A stretch of DNA of 64,000 nucleotides from Diacronema lutheri. Lineage: Eukaryota; Haptophyta; Pavlovophyceae; Pavlovales; Pavlovaceae. Shown here one piece after another: positions 11,575 to 24,059 of the stretch. The notes beneath the pieces are model-generated. The model was not told where the DNA came from, made no database searches, and saw only the letters and a list, made by a program, of their open reading frames with translations. Made by a program: the position numbers and the translations under genes. Within the stretch, counting starts at the first letter, position 1; each line of letters begins with the position of its first letter. The stretch is taken from contig JAGTXO010000022.1 in assembly GCA_019448385.1 (NCBI GenBank), forward strand, positions 379,501-443,500, read 5' to 3'.

Positions 11575-12981
11575 ATGGAGCGGCTGGACGGCGAGGACGA
11601 GCATGCGGAAGACCTCATGTTCCTTCTCGATGGCGAGGGCCGCATCGGCGCGAGGACGGCTCGCGCGGCGGGCAGTTTTGACGCGATCTACGGGCTGGAC
11701 GCGTCGCGCCCAGCCGCGAGCACGCGCGCGCCCGGCGGCGACGGCCAGGCGCGCGACGCGGCTGAGGAGGGTAGCAGCGAGGAGGGAGAGGATGACGTGG
11801 ACAGCGACGATGACTATGAGGGCGTCGACATCATCCTCGACCCGCCCGATGGCACGCTGCACGGGCCGCCCGGCGCGCGGCACACGACGCGCGCGTCGGC
11901 GGCCGCGGGCGCGCCGCCCGGCGGCGCGGCGTCGGATGACGCGTCCAAATGGAACAAGTATGTACGCGGAGGCCCAGGCGGCTTTGCAGGCGCTACCGTC
12001 GACGCCGCGCCCGCCGCCGCCGACGGCGCCGCCGATGCGCCGCTCGGCACAGAGTCGGCCGCACACCGGCTCGCTAGCTCGATCGCGGCGCACGTGCCGG
12101 GCGGCATCGAATCGCTCCTCGCGCCGGCGGACGCGGCGATGGAGCTGGACATGGACAACCTGCCGATCAAGCCGTGGCGCGAGCCCGGCGCCGACATCAC
12201 CGACTACTTCAACTACGGCTTCACCGAGGATACATGGCGCATGTACTGCACGCGCCAATTTGAAATTCGGTTCGGCCAGGCCGAGCCGCGCGGCGCGGCG
12301 CGGCCGGGCGCGGTGCGCGCGTCGCCCGACGGCGCGGACGCGGACGGCGCGGACACGGACGGCGCGGGCGCAGAGGGCGCCGCGCCAACCGACGGCGAGG
12401 ACGGCGTGCACGCCGCCGCTCGCCAGCAGCAGATCCCGCAGCAGATCCCGCAGCTGATCCCGCAGCAGCAGCAGATCCCGCAGCTGATCCCGCAGCAGCA
12501 GCAGATCCCGCAGCAGATCTCGCAGCATATGGGCGCGATGGGCGGGATGGGGATGTGCGGGATTGGGGGGATGGGCGTGCCGAACATGCCCTTCATGCTC
12601 GGCATGCCTGGCATGGTGATGCCGCCCGAAATGGCCGCCATGATGGCCGCTCAGGGGATGGGCGGGATGGGCGGGATGGGCGGCTTCGGCGGCATGCCGA
12701 TGCCGCTCAACTTTGAAAGCGGCGCGCAGGGGATGGGCGGCGGCGGCTTCGGAGGCATCGGCTTCGGCGGCGGCGGGCTGCACATACTTGGCGCGCAGGG
12801 AGGGGGTATGGGCGCCGGCGGCTTTGCCTACCCGGACGGCAGTGCCCATCCGCAAATACATTTTGACGTGGGCGGCGCCGGCAGCGTCGGCGTTGGAGGC
12901 GCAGGCGGGCAAGCCCAAGGCGGGCAGGGCGCGGGCGGAAAGCGCGGAGGGCCCAGCTGGAAGCGCAACCGCCGACACTGA
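11575..12981 (+). CDS. FIP1: FIP1, pre-mRNA polyadenylation factor subunit
   Basis: ATG at 11575, 468 residues. The diagnostic Fip1 motif lies at about residues 196-228: [18 protein letters not shown] followed by TEDTWRMYC, essentially the family consensus. Fip1 bridges poly(A) polymerase to the cleavage and polyadenylation specificity factor in the nucleus. As in other Fip1 proteins the N-terminus is acidic (runs of E/D around residues 60-85). After the motif come a Gln-Ile-Pro repeat (about 12420-12530), a Met/Gly-rich stretch and a basic tail ending in RNRRH. The conserved core is short, which is usual for the family. An upstream TTG extends the frame but overlaps the divergent MEKHLA gene's start, so the ATG was chosen. 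Confidence 0.93.
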   Translation: MERLDGEDEHAEDLMFLLDGEGRIGARTARAAGSFDAIYGLDASRPAASTRAPGGDGQARDAAEEGSSEEGEDDVDSDDDYEGVDIILDPPDGTLHGPPGARHTTRASAAAGAPPGGAASDDASKWNKYVRGGPGGFAGATVDAAPAAADGAADAPLGTESAAHRLASSIAAHVPGGIESLLAPADAAMELDMDNLPIKPWREPGADITDYFNYGFTEDTWRMYCTRQFEIRFGQAEPRGAARPGAVRASPDGADADGADTDGAGAEGAAPTDGEDGVHAAARQQQIPQQIPQLIPQQQQIPQLIPQQQQIPQQISQHMGAMGGMGMCGIGGMGVPNMPFMLGMPGMVMPPEMAAMMAAQGMGGMGGMGGFGGMPMPLNFESGAQGMGGGGFGGIGFGGGGLHILGAQGGGMGAGGFAYPDGSAHPQIHFDVGGAGSVGVGGAGGQAQGGQGAGGKRGGPSWKRNRRH

Positions 12982-13400
12982 TTGCCACCGCCCAGGTATA
13001 GATGGTCAAGCCAAATCCGATCAGGGGCACGATCGCGCCCCGAGTGCAGCGCGGGCCGTTCGGAAGGACGTCCTTGTGAGGGAGCTCTTCGCGTTTGGCG
13101 AGCGGGGGAGCACGACGCGCAGCGTTGCTGCGGCGGCGTGCGGGCGGCGAGCAGCGGTCGGGCTGCTCGCGACGAGGCCGGAGCAGACGGCGCCGTGGCC
13201 GCCGGCGCAGGTGACGCGCGCCGACGAGCCGTAGCGAGCGTCCGTGATCCGCACGGCGGTTGGAGCGGGCCGGCTGGTGCGGCGCGCTCGGCCACGGGTG
13301 GCGGCGTGCACGGTCGTGCCGCGCGCGGCACGCGTCGCCAGCCGCGCGCGACCTGGGCAGAGCCCGCAAAGCGTCGACCGCTGCGCGGCTCGGCCGTGCG
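12982..13400 (-). other. Non-coding gap after FIP1 and the Fanzor gene; possible guide-RNA region
   Basis: No supported protein gene lies in these 419 bp between the FIP1 stop and the convergent Fanzor stop. TnpB and Fanzor nucleases use a guide RNA transcribed from just beyond the 3' end of their gene, and this is that position. Short palindromes are present (for example AAGGACGTCCTT near 13060 and GTGCCGCGCGCGGCAC near 13315). No conserved guide scaffold can be recognised by eye, so the assignment is only positional. Confidence 0.25.
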
Positions 13401-15620
13401 TCAACGCCGGCCGCGCTTCGGCCCGCGCGCGCTGCCGCCGCCGGCACTGGCGCTGGCAGCTCCGCGGGCGGGGGTGCGGGCGCGAGAGCCGCCGCCGCCA
13501 CCGCCGCCGCGCCCGCCGCCGTCGTCGCCACCGCCGTCGCCGCCGCCGCCTCCCCCGCCGTCATCGTCGTCGTCGCCGCCGCCGCCTCCGTCGCCGTCGC
13601 CGTCGCCGTCGCCCTCGCCGCCGCCGCCGTCGCCGCTGCCATCGTCGTCGTCGTCGTCGTCGCCCTCGTCGTCGCCCTCGTCGTCGCCGTCGCACTCGTC
13701 GTCGCAGTCGTCGCCCTCGCCGTGCACCATGCGCTCCTCACGCTCCCACACCTCGCCGCGCGCCCACCAGGCGAGCACGAGGGCAAAGCGCTCAGGCGTC
13801 GACGTGGTGTCGCGCCCGGCCGCGTGCGCCGCCATGTCGTGCACGTCGTAGAAGATGTTGCGCGCGGCGTTGTAGTCGCGGTGCACGGGCTTCTTGCCGC
13901 CGTTGCACGCCGGGCAGATGACGAGCGCGTGCACCGTGCGCGTGCCGCCCTTTGCCACGGGCAGGCGCGGGTTCTGCGCGAGCTCCGCGCCGCAGCGCTG
14001 CAGCCTGCCGCCCTTGGCGAGCCGCGGCATCGAGCAGTGCATCGACGTGTACGGCTCGGGCACGAAGACGGCCGCGACGCCGCGCCGCCGCAGCTCGCGC
14101 AGCAGCCCCACCTGGAAGGCGGGCGGCGCGCCCTTGGGCTGCGCGCCCTTGTGGTCGCGCAGCCACTTGCCCACGCACACGAGCAGCCGGTCGCGCGTCA
14201 CGCCGTCGACACAGTGCGCCGCGATGAGCGCCTCGGCGACGCGCGCCGCGTTGGACCGCCCGCCGCTGTCGCGCCGCCAGCGCTCCTTCCGGCGCGCCGG
14301 CGCGTCGTACACGTGCTCGGCGGCGCGCTCGCGCACCCGCGCGCTCTCGCGGTGGAAGGCGTGGAACTCGCCCTCGCCGAGCACCTTGGCGCTGTGCGCC
14401 TCGCCAAGCCGCGCCTCGTCCGCCTCCACGCTGAACTCCTCGCCGCGCCCGTCCTTGCGCACGCGCCGCCGCGCCGCGTTGGTCTTGGCCGTCTCGCGCG
14501 CAAAGCCCGCGGCGCGCGCGCGCGCGCGCTGCGTGAACTGCCGCCAGACGGCCGCCCGCCCGACGTGCGCAGAGTAGGTGGTGATGTTGCCCATGTTCGG
14601 GTCGGCCGCGACGACGACCGCCGCCTCGACGTCGATCGCCCGCCGCAGCTCGGAGCCGAGCGCGACGGCGATGCGCCCGTCCGGCCGGCGCCAGCGGTGC
14701 AGGACGCCCGAGCCGCCGGCCGGCGCCTGCGCCTTCGGCACGAGGACGGTCCCGACGGCGTGCACGGCGACGCCATCTGTCACCACCGACTTGACGGGCT
14801 GCCGGCCCGGGAGCGGCACGCGCGGCAGCGGCGCGAGGCCAACCCACGAGCGCCGCGCGTGCCACGGCAGATCGGCCGGCGGCCGCTCGCGCCCGGCGTA
14901 GTCGAAGACGCGGTTGGAGATGTCGAAGCGCGTCGCAAAGACCGCGTACCTGACGCGCACGTCCGACATCGGCGGGGTGTTGCCGTTTGTGCCTGTCCAC
15001 TTGATCGGCTCGCCATCGTGGTCGCGCAGGTCCAGCGCCTTGAGCCGCGCGCGCAGCTCCTTGCGCTCGTCATCCGAAAGCGTCACCCAGATGGCGCTCG
15101 CGGCGAGGCGCACGTTGCGCGGCACCTGCGCGCAGCGCGCGGCGCGCGAGCGCGCGGGCGCGTGACCAACCTGGCCGCGGGGCGGCGCGCACGGCGGCGG
15201 CGCGCGCGCTTGGGCGCTCGGCGGCGGCAGCGGCAGCCACGCCTCGCGCGCACATTGTGCGTGCGCAGCGGCGCCACATTGTACCGCGGCGGCCGTCCGG
15301 TCAGCTGCGTGTGGATGTGCGCGAGCCGGCAGAGCAGCGCCTGCCCCTCGGCCACGTGCTGCAGGGTGCGGATCTGCACGAGGAAGTAGCGCGTCGTGTG
15401 CCGGTCGTAGTTCCACCTTTTCGTGGGCGTGCACTTGTAGTCGATCTTGTGGAGGACCATGTCGGGCAGGTGGCGGTCGAGCGCGGCGGGGCAGCCGACG
15501 CGCGCGCCCTCCACGTCGCCGCGCAGCAGCCGCTCGCACAGCTCGCGCACGCGCGCGTTTCGCTGCATCTCGGGCAGCGCGACGAGCGCCTCGTCGCGCT
15601 CGACTGCCGCGCGGACGACG
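13401..15620 (-). other. Fanzor (eukaryotic TnpB, IS200/IS605 OrfB-like) nuclease module
   Basis: Known family features seen: the N-terminal RYNVAPLRTHN segment, continued across the inferred intron into VPRNVRLAAS (Fanzor1-like 'LPlr..vPr'); a VVTDGVAVH motif; RuvC-I Asp in VVVAADPNMGN (codon 14603-14601); RuvC-II Glu in FVPEPYTSMHCS (codon 14057-14055); RuvC-III Asp in HRDYNAARNI (codon 13877-13875). A four-Cys zinc ribbon sits between the last two (HCS, RCG, CPAC). The catalytic residues are therefore all present, suggesting a potentially active RNA-guided DNA nuclease. Family assignment is strong; Fanzor1 rather than Fanzor2 is my inference from the TDGV motif. Confidence 0.87.
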
Positions 15621-18600
15621 TCGCGGAGCAGCCCGTTCACGACGCGCGATGGATGCATCAGGCACGCGGTGGACACCTGCGTCGCCTCCGCCTCGAGGAT
15701 CTCCGTGAGGCCCACCGCGCAGACGGGCTGGACGCCCTCGGCCATCTCGCCGACGGCGCGCGCCGTCGCCGCCTTGGTCTGCGCGGCGGCTTGCTCGGCG
15801 GGCTTGCCTCGGGGCGCTGCACCGTACGTGCTCTCGTCCTTGTGCCAGCCGATGGCCGAGAAGATCGCACGGACGGTTCCCTTGTCCATCGTGGTCGACG
15901 TGTGCACGCTGGTCGACGGGCCGCCCGACGCCGCGCCGACGGCCTGCGCGCTCGCCACCGCAGCCTCGTCGCGCACCACCTTGTTGATGACGCGGTACGC
16001 CTGTGTCGTGAGCCTGTGCACGGCCGCCGCGATGCGCCGCAGCTCCTTCCGCGCACCGGGCTGCGCCGTCACCGCCTGCGGCCCCGCGTTGAGCGTCGAG
16101 CGCTTGACCACGAAGCCCGGGAGCACGCTGACGCGCGTGCGCGCCGTCGCGCCGCCGGCGGCGCGCGCGCTCGGCGCAGCGGGCTCGTCCACGCGCGCGC
16201 GCTCGACGCCGCGCGCGCGGGGAACGCTCGGCGCGCGCGCGCCCGCGGCGTCGCGCGCGCTCGCGGCGGCACCCGCCGCGGCGCGCTTGCCCGCGGCGCC
16301 CGACTCGCCGTGCGCGCGAAGCGGCGCCGACGCCAATGCCGACGCCGCGCCCGCGCCGCCGCTGCCGCTGCCCGATACGCCCGCGCGCCGCTTCTGCTCG
16401 TCGCGCGTCTTGCGGAACTGGGCGACGAGGTCGCTGCTCACGTTGGCCTCAGGCTCCCACGTGTCGGCGCTCTCGTCGTAGCCCCGCCACCTGATCCGGA
16501 ACTGGAACGTCACCTTCTTGCCCGCCTTGCGGCGCTCGTCGACGACCGCCTCGACCTCGTACGTGCGCGCCTCCTCGTCGACGCTCGCGCCCGCCGCGCT
16601 CGCGCCCGTGTCCGGCCACCCAGCGACCGTGCCGCCCAGCCTCTCGGCGGCCGCGCGCAGCTGCCGCTCGCGCTGGGCGGCCGCGGCGCCTCGCGCGACC
16701 AGCGCGGGCAGCATGCCCGCGCCGCCCGCGAGGCCGTGCGCGCCGACGCTGGCGGTCATCAGCGCGTCGAGGCACGCGAACGTTGCGAGCGCACGCGCGC
16801 CATCGTCGCCGCCGCGCGGCTGCGAGCGCACGACGGGCGATGGCCGCGGCTCCCCCTCGGCCGCGAGCAGCGGCCAGATCGCACTGGCCAGCGCGACGGC
16901 ATGCGCGCCGACCGCGACGGCCACGTCCGCGTCGAGCGGCGCAAAGTCGTAGCGCACGAGCGCGGCCGGGCGCGAGTCGTCCGTCGGCCGGTCGGCGACG
17001 AGCAGCCCGACCGGGCGCGGCGGCTCGCCGGACGGCGCGGCGACGGGCACGCAGAGGAGCACGACGAGCAGGCGCGGCGTGCCGCCGAGCAGCGCGCGCG
17101 CGGCATCCGCCCCGTCGGCTCCGCCGCGCGCGGCCGCGGCGAGCAGCTCGGCCGCGCGCGTCGGGCCCAGCGCCGTGCGCGCGTCCTTGCGCGCGCGTGC
17201 GCGGGCCGTGTACGCGGCGCAGGCGTCGTCGAGCACCGCCGCGCTGGGCGCGGTGCCAGTCGTCGCCCACGCGCGCAGCGCGTCGCGCACCCGCGTGACG
17301 ATCGCCTGGTCGACCGCCGCCTCGCCGGCAGCGTGCGCCGGCGCGCACGCCGGCGGTGCGGCGGCAGGCGCGAGCGCGGGCGCGCCGTCGGCGCCGTCAA
17401 CGCCGACGGCGCCGTCGGCGCGCCGCCACGCGAGCTTCGCCTCGATCTGCTGCCGGACGGCGTGGCAGTGCCGGTCGATGCCGCGCGCGTCGTCGAGCGC
17501 GGCCAGCGCGTCCTCAGCGGCGGGACGGCCGCTCGCGTCCGCGACGGCCTGCAGGCAGAGCAGCGCGGCCGCACGCGCGTTGCGCGCGCTCTGCGGCTCG
17601 GGCGCGAGCGCGAGCTCGAGCTCGAGCGGCGACGCGCCTCGCGCCGCGGCGATCGCGTCCATCAGCACGTCCAACCGCTGCACCAGCGCCCTGTGCGCGT
17701 CGCGCGGCGCGCCCGTCGACGGCGCGCGCGAGCGCGTCGCCAGGAGCCCGAGCGCGCGCGCCGGCGCGCCCGCCGGCGTGTGCAGCACGAGCAGCGCCGC
17801 GCCCGCCAAGCTCGCGTTGCGCGTGACGAGCGCGAAGATGCGCGTCGCCTCGTGCGCGCCCACCGACGCCCAGATCGCAGCGCGATCGGCGTCCGTCTGC
17901 GCGTCGCACAGGTCGCGCACGTCGTCCGGCGCGAGCAGCGCGCCGCCGCCGGCGGAGCGCGCGACGATCGCCCGCGCCTCCGCCACGAAGACGGCCTGCG
18001 GCAGGTCGGCGTGGCGCGCGTCGACGATGGCGCGCGTCGCGTGCACGCCGAGCTCCACGCCGCGGTAGAAGGCGCGCGCGTTGGCCGCGCGCGCGTGCGC
18101 CGGCCGTCCGTCCGCGTTGCGCCTCGCGCGCGCCTGCTTGCTCGTGCGCGCGAGGCCGTCGCGTGGCGGTGGCGGCAGCGTGGCGAGGAAGCGCGCGGCG
18201 GGCGGCGGCGCGCGCACGCCGCGCTGCCGCCGTGCGATGGCCGCGAGCCGCCGGCCCGCCGCGCTGCCGCCCGCGCCGACGTGCTGCCGGCGGCCGAGCG
18301 CCGCCGGTGGCGGCGGCGGCGGCGGCGCGGCGGCGGGCGGCGGCGCGACGGCGGGCGGCGGCGCGGCGGCGGGCGGCGGCGCGGCGGTGGGCGGCGGCGC
18401 GGCGGCGGGCGGCGGCGCGGCGGCGGGCGGCAGCGGCGGCGGCGCGGCGGCGACGGCAGCACCAGTCGGCTTGTCCGCCCACGCACCCGAGACTCTGTCC
18501 CAGACCTTGCCCCATGGCGCGCGCCCACGCGGCCGCGCGAACTGCCCCGGCTCGAGCGCCTGGCCGCGCTTGGCGGCGGCGGCGGCGGCAGGGGGCGGGC

Positions 18601-21600
18601 GGCCGGCGCGCCAGTCGAAGACAGGTGCAACCGTGGCGGCAGGCGCCGAGTGCCGCGCGTCGGTCACAGAGCGCGTGGTGCGCGCGGCGACCGTGGCACG
18701 CCTGGCGGGCGGGCGGTGAGCAGCGCCCGCCGGCGCGCCGGCGGGCGCGGCCGCCTCGAGCCCGGCGGAGGCGCCGCGCTTGCGCTTGCGCGTGCCGCCG
18801 CGCGTGCGCCTGCGCGCGCGCCCGCCGCGCGCCCGTTCGGCCTGCGCGTCGCCAGCCGCGTCGCCGGCCGCGTCGCCGCGCCGCACGTAGACGACCGCGA
18901 ACGCCTCCTCGCCGGTCCCGTCGACGCCGCCGCGCGCGCGGCGCAGGACCGACCGCCACTGCAGCCGCCGCGCGCGGCCGGGCTCGCACGCAAACCAGCG
19001 CCCACCGCGCCTGACGACGGCCACAAAGTCGTCGTCGCGCCGCCCGCGCCGGCGCGTGCGCAGCAGCACGCACTGCACGTCGAGCCAGCCCTCGTGCCAG
19101 TCGGCCGTGCTGGGGGCGACGCGAATCGACTGCGGGAGCTCGACGCCAAAGCCGGCGAGGCGCACGATGTGCGCGACGATGACGCTCGAAATGGCGGGGG
19201 CGCTCGACGGGTCGCCCGCTGCAGCGAGCACCGCCCCGCCCCAGTGCTCACGCGTGACGCAATCCGCGTCCTCGACGTGCACGTGCGCCACGCTCGCGCC
19301 GAGCTGGTGCAGCAACGCGCAGATGTCGGCGTCGACCGTCCTCTCCTCCTCGGCCGCCTCGGCCGTGCCGCGGGCGGCGGCGTCGCCTGCCGGCTGCCCG
19401 AGGTACGCGATCGCCCGCTCGACGGCCGCGCGCTCCGCACGCGCTGCGCTGTCGATCGCCGCATTGCCGACGGGCGCGCGCAGCGCCGCGATCGCGTCTT
19501 GCAACGCCGTCGCGTCGCCCGTCGCCGCCGCCGCCGTCACCGCCGCCGCGCTCGCGGTGCCGTGCGCGACGGCGTGCAGCGCGGCGGCGCGCGCGGCGGG
19601 GATGCGCCCGTCCAGCGCGAGCACGAGCGGCGGCCCGGCCGGCGTCTGCTGCCGCCGGTGCCGCCGGCTCGCAGCCGGGTGGTCGGCGCGCGCGCGCTCG
19701 AGCCGCGCGCGCCGCTCGACGACGCGCGCCCAGAAGGCCTGCACCCTCGGCTGCGCGAATGCAAGCCAGCCGGCGCCGCGCGTCACGACGTGCACGACGA
19801 TCCGGTCCTCGTGCCTGAGGTACTGCACGTAGAGCGCTTTGCTCACGCCGAGGACGTGCATGCCGAGCTGCAGCTGATCGCGGTGCGGCTGCGGCGGCCC
19901 GTCCTCGTGCGCCGTGGCGCCCGCCTTGGTGAGCGTCTTCACCTCGACGAGGACCTGCTCGTTGTTTTCGGGGAGGATGGCGAGCCCGTCCGGCGAGAAG
20001 GCGAACGGCGCGCTCTTGTCGTGCGGGTCCGCACGCACCATCGGCAGGTTGCACACGACGGTGATGCCGTACGCGGCCGCCAGCTTGCGCAGCGCGACGG
20101 CCTCGCCGAGGATGCCCGCGGTCGTCGCCTTGGTCCGCACCTCGCGCCGCCGCCGGTGCACGTACTCGTCGGTGAGCGTCTCGTGCGCGACGCCGGCGTT
20201 GTCGTTCACGACGTCGCCAACCTTGCTGCCCGTGACCTCCTCCCATCGCTCGTCGTGCCAGCGCGGGCTGCGCTGCGCGGGCGCGCCCGCGCCGACGGCG
20301 TCGAGCACGCGGCGCAGCGCTGTGCCGTCGGGCGCAGCAGGCACGCGCGCGCGGTCCTGGGCCTCGCGAGCGTCGAGGACGCGGCCCGTAGTGGAATCTT
20401 GGGGTAGGTCGAGCTTGCTCGCCTCGCCGTAGCGGCTCTCCAGCTGGCGCGGTGCGTCGGCAGGGCCGCCGTCCGTGCGCGCACCCGACGCGCCCGCCAG
20501 TGCACGCGGCGCAGCGTCCGAGGCGCCCGCCGCGCCCGCGCCGCCGCCAATCGCGCCAGCGCACGCGCGCGCCGCGACCTGCGGACGGCCAGCCGCAGGG
20601 ACCTCGTCCGCTCGGCCGGCCGCTGCGTCGGCCGTCCGCTTGGCCACCTCGCGCACGTCTCCGAGCGCGAGCGTGGCTGGCGCCGTCCAGCTCCCGTTGC
20701 GTTTGTCCCAACATTTGAGCAGCCCGCCAAGGAAGGGCGTGCCCGTCGGGCGGTCCTCGGGCACCTCCGCCAGGATCGCGTCGACGCGCAGCGCGGCCGC
20801 CACATCGCAGAACGCGCGCGCGGCGCGCGCCATCCGCTCGGCGCGCGCGCCGCCGTCGTCCGCCGCGCGGCGGATGGCGTGGCTCACGTGCGCGACGCGG
20901 AGCGAGACGACGGCGTGCGCCGGCGCGTCGGCGCCCGTGCCGAGCGTGTGCCGCCGGATGGCCAGCTGCCCATCGCCCATGCGCGGCGGCAGCGACGCGC
21001 ACGCCGCGACGGTCGTCGTGCCGGCCGCGCTGTCGCACAGCCAGCTCGCCTCGCCGCCGCCCGCAAACTCAAAGGTCGCGAAGCCCTCGCGGCCGAAAAG
21101 CGCGACGAAGTGGTCGAGCACCGCCTTGTTGATCGCGCGCGCCGCCGGCCGCGTCGATGCGCCGCGGGCAGCGCCACCCGCCGCGCCGCGCGCATCGCTG
21201 CACGTCGCAGGGCAGGTGCAGCCGGACGCGCGCACGCCGTCCGACCGCGTCCGCGGCAGCTCGAGCTCGCGCACCTTGGGGCAGAACCAGAGCGGGTTGG
21301 ACGCCTCGAGGCACAGCACGACGAGCCGCCCGTCCGTGCCGGCCAGCGCGCGCGCGTCGCGCAGCAGCTCGACGGCGAGCTCGGACGTCGCCGCGTGCAC
21401 CGCCGGCTCGCCCGTCGCGCGGTCGGGCGGGAAGAGGCCGCCGCCGACGAGCGGGCTGGGGCAGCGGCCGAGCATCACGAGAAGCGGCGGCGGCGGCGTC
21501 TGCGGCGCCTGCTGCCCGACCGCAGCCGCCGTCAGCCCGGCCAGGTCGGAGCTCGTGCGGAGGGCCTTGAGCGCGACGCGCGAGCCGGTGCCCGCCTGCT

Positions 21601-23986
21601 CGGAAAACGTGGCGAGCATGGCGCACGTGCTCGCCCTCGCGCCGCACTGCCAGCTGACGCGCGCGAGGAGGCCTTCCAGCGTGTCGTTTTCGCGCGGCCG
21701 CGTGACCGCGTCGAGCGCCGCCGGGCCGAGCTGGAGGCTGCCGGGCGTGACGCACAGCACCGCCTCGTGGTAGGCGCGCAGCAGCTCCCTCGGCAGCTGC
21801 TCGGCGGGCGTCGCCGCCTGCCCGCCCACCCACCGTGCACCGTGGCCGCCGTCGCCCGCGCCCGCGAGCCGGACCGCCGGCCCGCCCGTGATCGCCGAGG
21901 TCGGTGGCGTGCCGAGCGCGTCGACGAGCGCGCGCACGGGCGCGACACGCCTGCGCGCGGCGTCCGCGCCGACGGCGAGCGCGGCGATCTGAGCGCCGTC
22001 CCATGCGCGCTCCCTCGCGTCGTCCCGCGCGGCCGCCGGCGCGGCGCCCGGCCGCGCGCCGGGCGGCACCGCGCACGCCGCCGCGACGACCTCCGCGCGC
22101 GCGCCGGCGGCGTCGGGCGCGTGCAGCTGCGCGAGCGCGCCAAAGAGCGCGGCGGCCGAGCGGTAGCGGCCGTGCGCCGCGACGAGCGCGTAGAGCACGC
22201 GCAGCGCGGCCACGCCCGCCTGGTCGGGCGCGTCGCCAGCGATTTGCTCGACCTCCCACGTGCGCGTGGGCGGCGGGCTGCCGTCGGCCGGGTCCGGACG
22301 CAGCGCCCACGCGCGCTCGACGATCGCGTTGAACACGCCGTGCGCGGCGCCCTCGTCAAACTCGGCGGCGCCCGCCGCGTGCGCGCACCACCCGTGCACG
22401 CGCGACGTGGGCGCGTCCACGGCGCGCTGCACGACGAGCACCGCCGGCCGGTCGACGCAGCCGAGGCTCACCGCCGCGTGCTTGCCCTCGAGCAGCGCCG
22501 CCGCCGCAGCCTCGACCAAGGCGTCATCAGGCGCGTCGCCGACGACGACGGCACAGCCGTCGCCGTACTCGGCCTGCATCGCGGCGACGCACGACGCGAC
22601 AAAGTCGCCGCCCGCGGCCGCCGCGTGTCGCGCCGCCAGCATCCGGCGCGCGATGGCAAGCCAGACGTACTCGGCCGGCGCGCGCGCGGCGCGCGCGCGA
22701 GGCGCGCCGGCCGCGCCGCGTGCGCCCGCGCGTGCGCCTCCAGCGGCCGCAACGGCCGAGGCGGCTGGAGCGGCGGTGAGCGTGCGCCGCGCGCGCTTCG
22801 CCGGCCGCGTGATGGGCGATGCACCCGCCATCGCACCGCCCGCAGCAGCCGGTGCGGCCGCCACAGCGCCCGCCGCAACGCCACTCGTCACGACGCCCGT
22901 GGCGGGCGGCGCGGCGGCGGACGTGGCCGCCTCGACGGGCGTCGCGCAACTACCGCCAGCGGTCGCGGACGCGCCCGGCGACGCGTCGGCGAGGAGGTGG
23001 CGCAGCACGCCGCGCGCGAGCGCGACTCGCACGGCGAGCGTCAGCGCGCGCAGGCGGTCGGAAGGCGAGGCGTCGCGCTCGGCGTCGGCGGACGTGGCGG
23101 CAGCAGGCGGGGCGGCGGGCGGCACGGCGGCGGGCTGGGCGGCCGCCGGCGCAACCTCGTCGGCCTTGGCCAGCCAGACGAGCCCGGCGACTGCGAGCAC
23201 GACGCTGTACGCGCCGACATCGTCACCCGCAACGCGCGCCAGCCGGGCGTGGGCGTCGGCCTCGGACACGGCGACGTGGAAGAGCACGTCGTCGCGGGCA
23301 GCTTGCTCGGCAAACTGACGCAGCTGCTTGGCCATCGTCACGCCGGCGACGCACGCCTCGCCCGCCTCTGCCTCGACCTGCTCGTCCTGGCCGATGGCGG
23401 ACGCGCCGGCCTCGGCGCCAGCGTCGAGTGTCCGGCGGCGCTCGAGGGCGAAGCCACGCACACAGACGCGCTGGAGGCCGCCGAGCGCGCCCGCCTTCTC
23501 GTGCAGCGCGCACGACAGCTCGACCACCGAGTCCACGCGCCTCGCGGCGGCGCCCCCCCGCTCGCCGCGCGTGGCCGCGCGCACGACGAACACCGTGAAT
23601 TGCGCGCGCTTCGCCGCGCGCGCCGACGCGCACGCGTGCTTCAGGAGCCGGCAAAGCGCGGGCCTTTGCGCCGCTGCGCCCCGCGTGCACAGCAGCAGTT
23701 GGCCGCGCTCGTCGCCCAGCTCCTGCTCGACGGCGGCCTCGAGCGCGTCGTCCGTCAAATCGCCGTGCTCCGTCGAGGCGAGCGCGCGCGCAGCCGCGAG
23801 CGCCAGCTCGCCTGCGCCCGCGCGCCGCCGGCGGCGCGCACCGGCGGGCGCGTGCGGCGCCGACGCGTGTGACGACGCCGCCGCGTCCGCGCGCGCACAC
23901 GCGGCGCGCAACGCCTCACGCGCCGAGGCGGCCGCGCGCGCCCTGGGCGCGAGCTTCAAGAACGTGCGCGCGGCGGTGGCGGCGGC

Positions 23987-24059
<73 letters not shown>

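Noticed and set aside
10909-12978. Minus-strand frame of ~690 codons across FIP1
   Set aside because: FIP1 has clear motifs on the other strand; this frame is compositionally a shadow.
15257-20407. Long plus-strand open frame of 1,716 codons opposite the giant gene
   Set aside because: Arg/Ala/Gly-rich with no motif; it mirrors the minus-strand frame that carries YqaJ and chromodomain motifs. A GC-rich antisense shadow.
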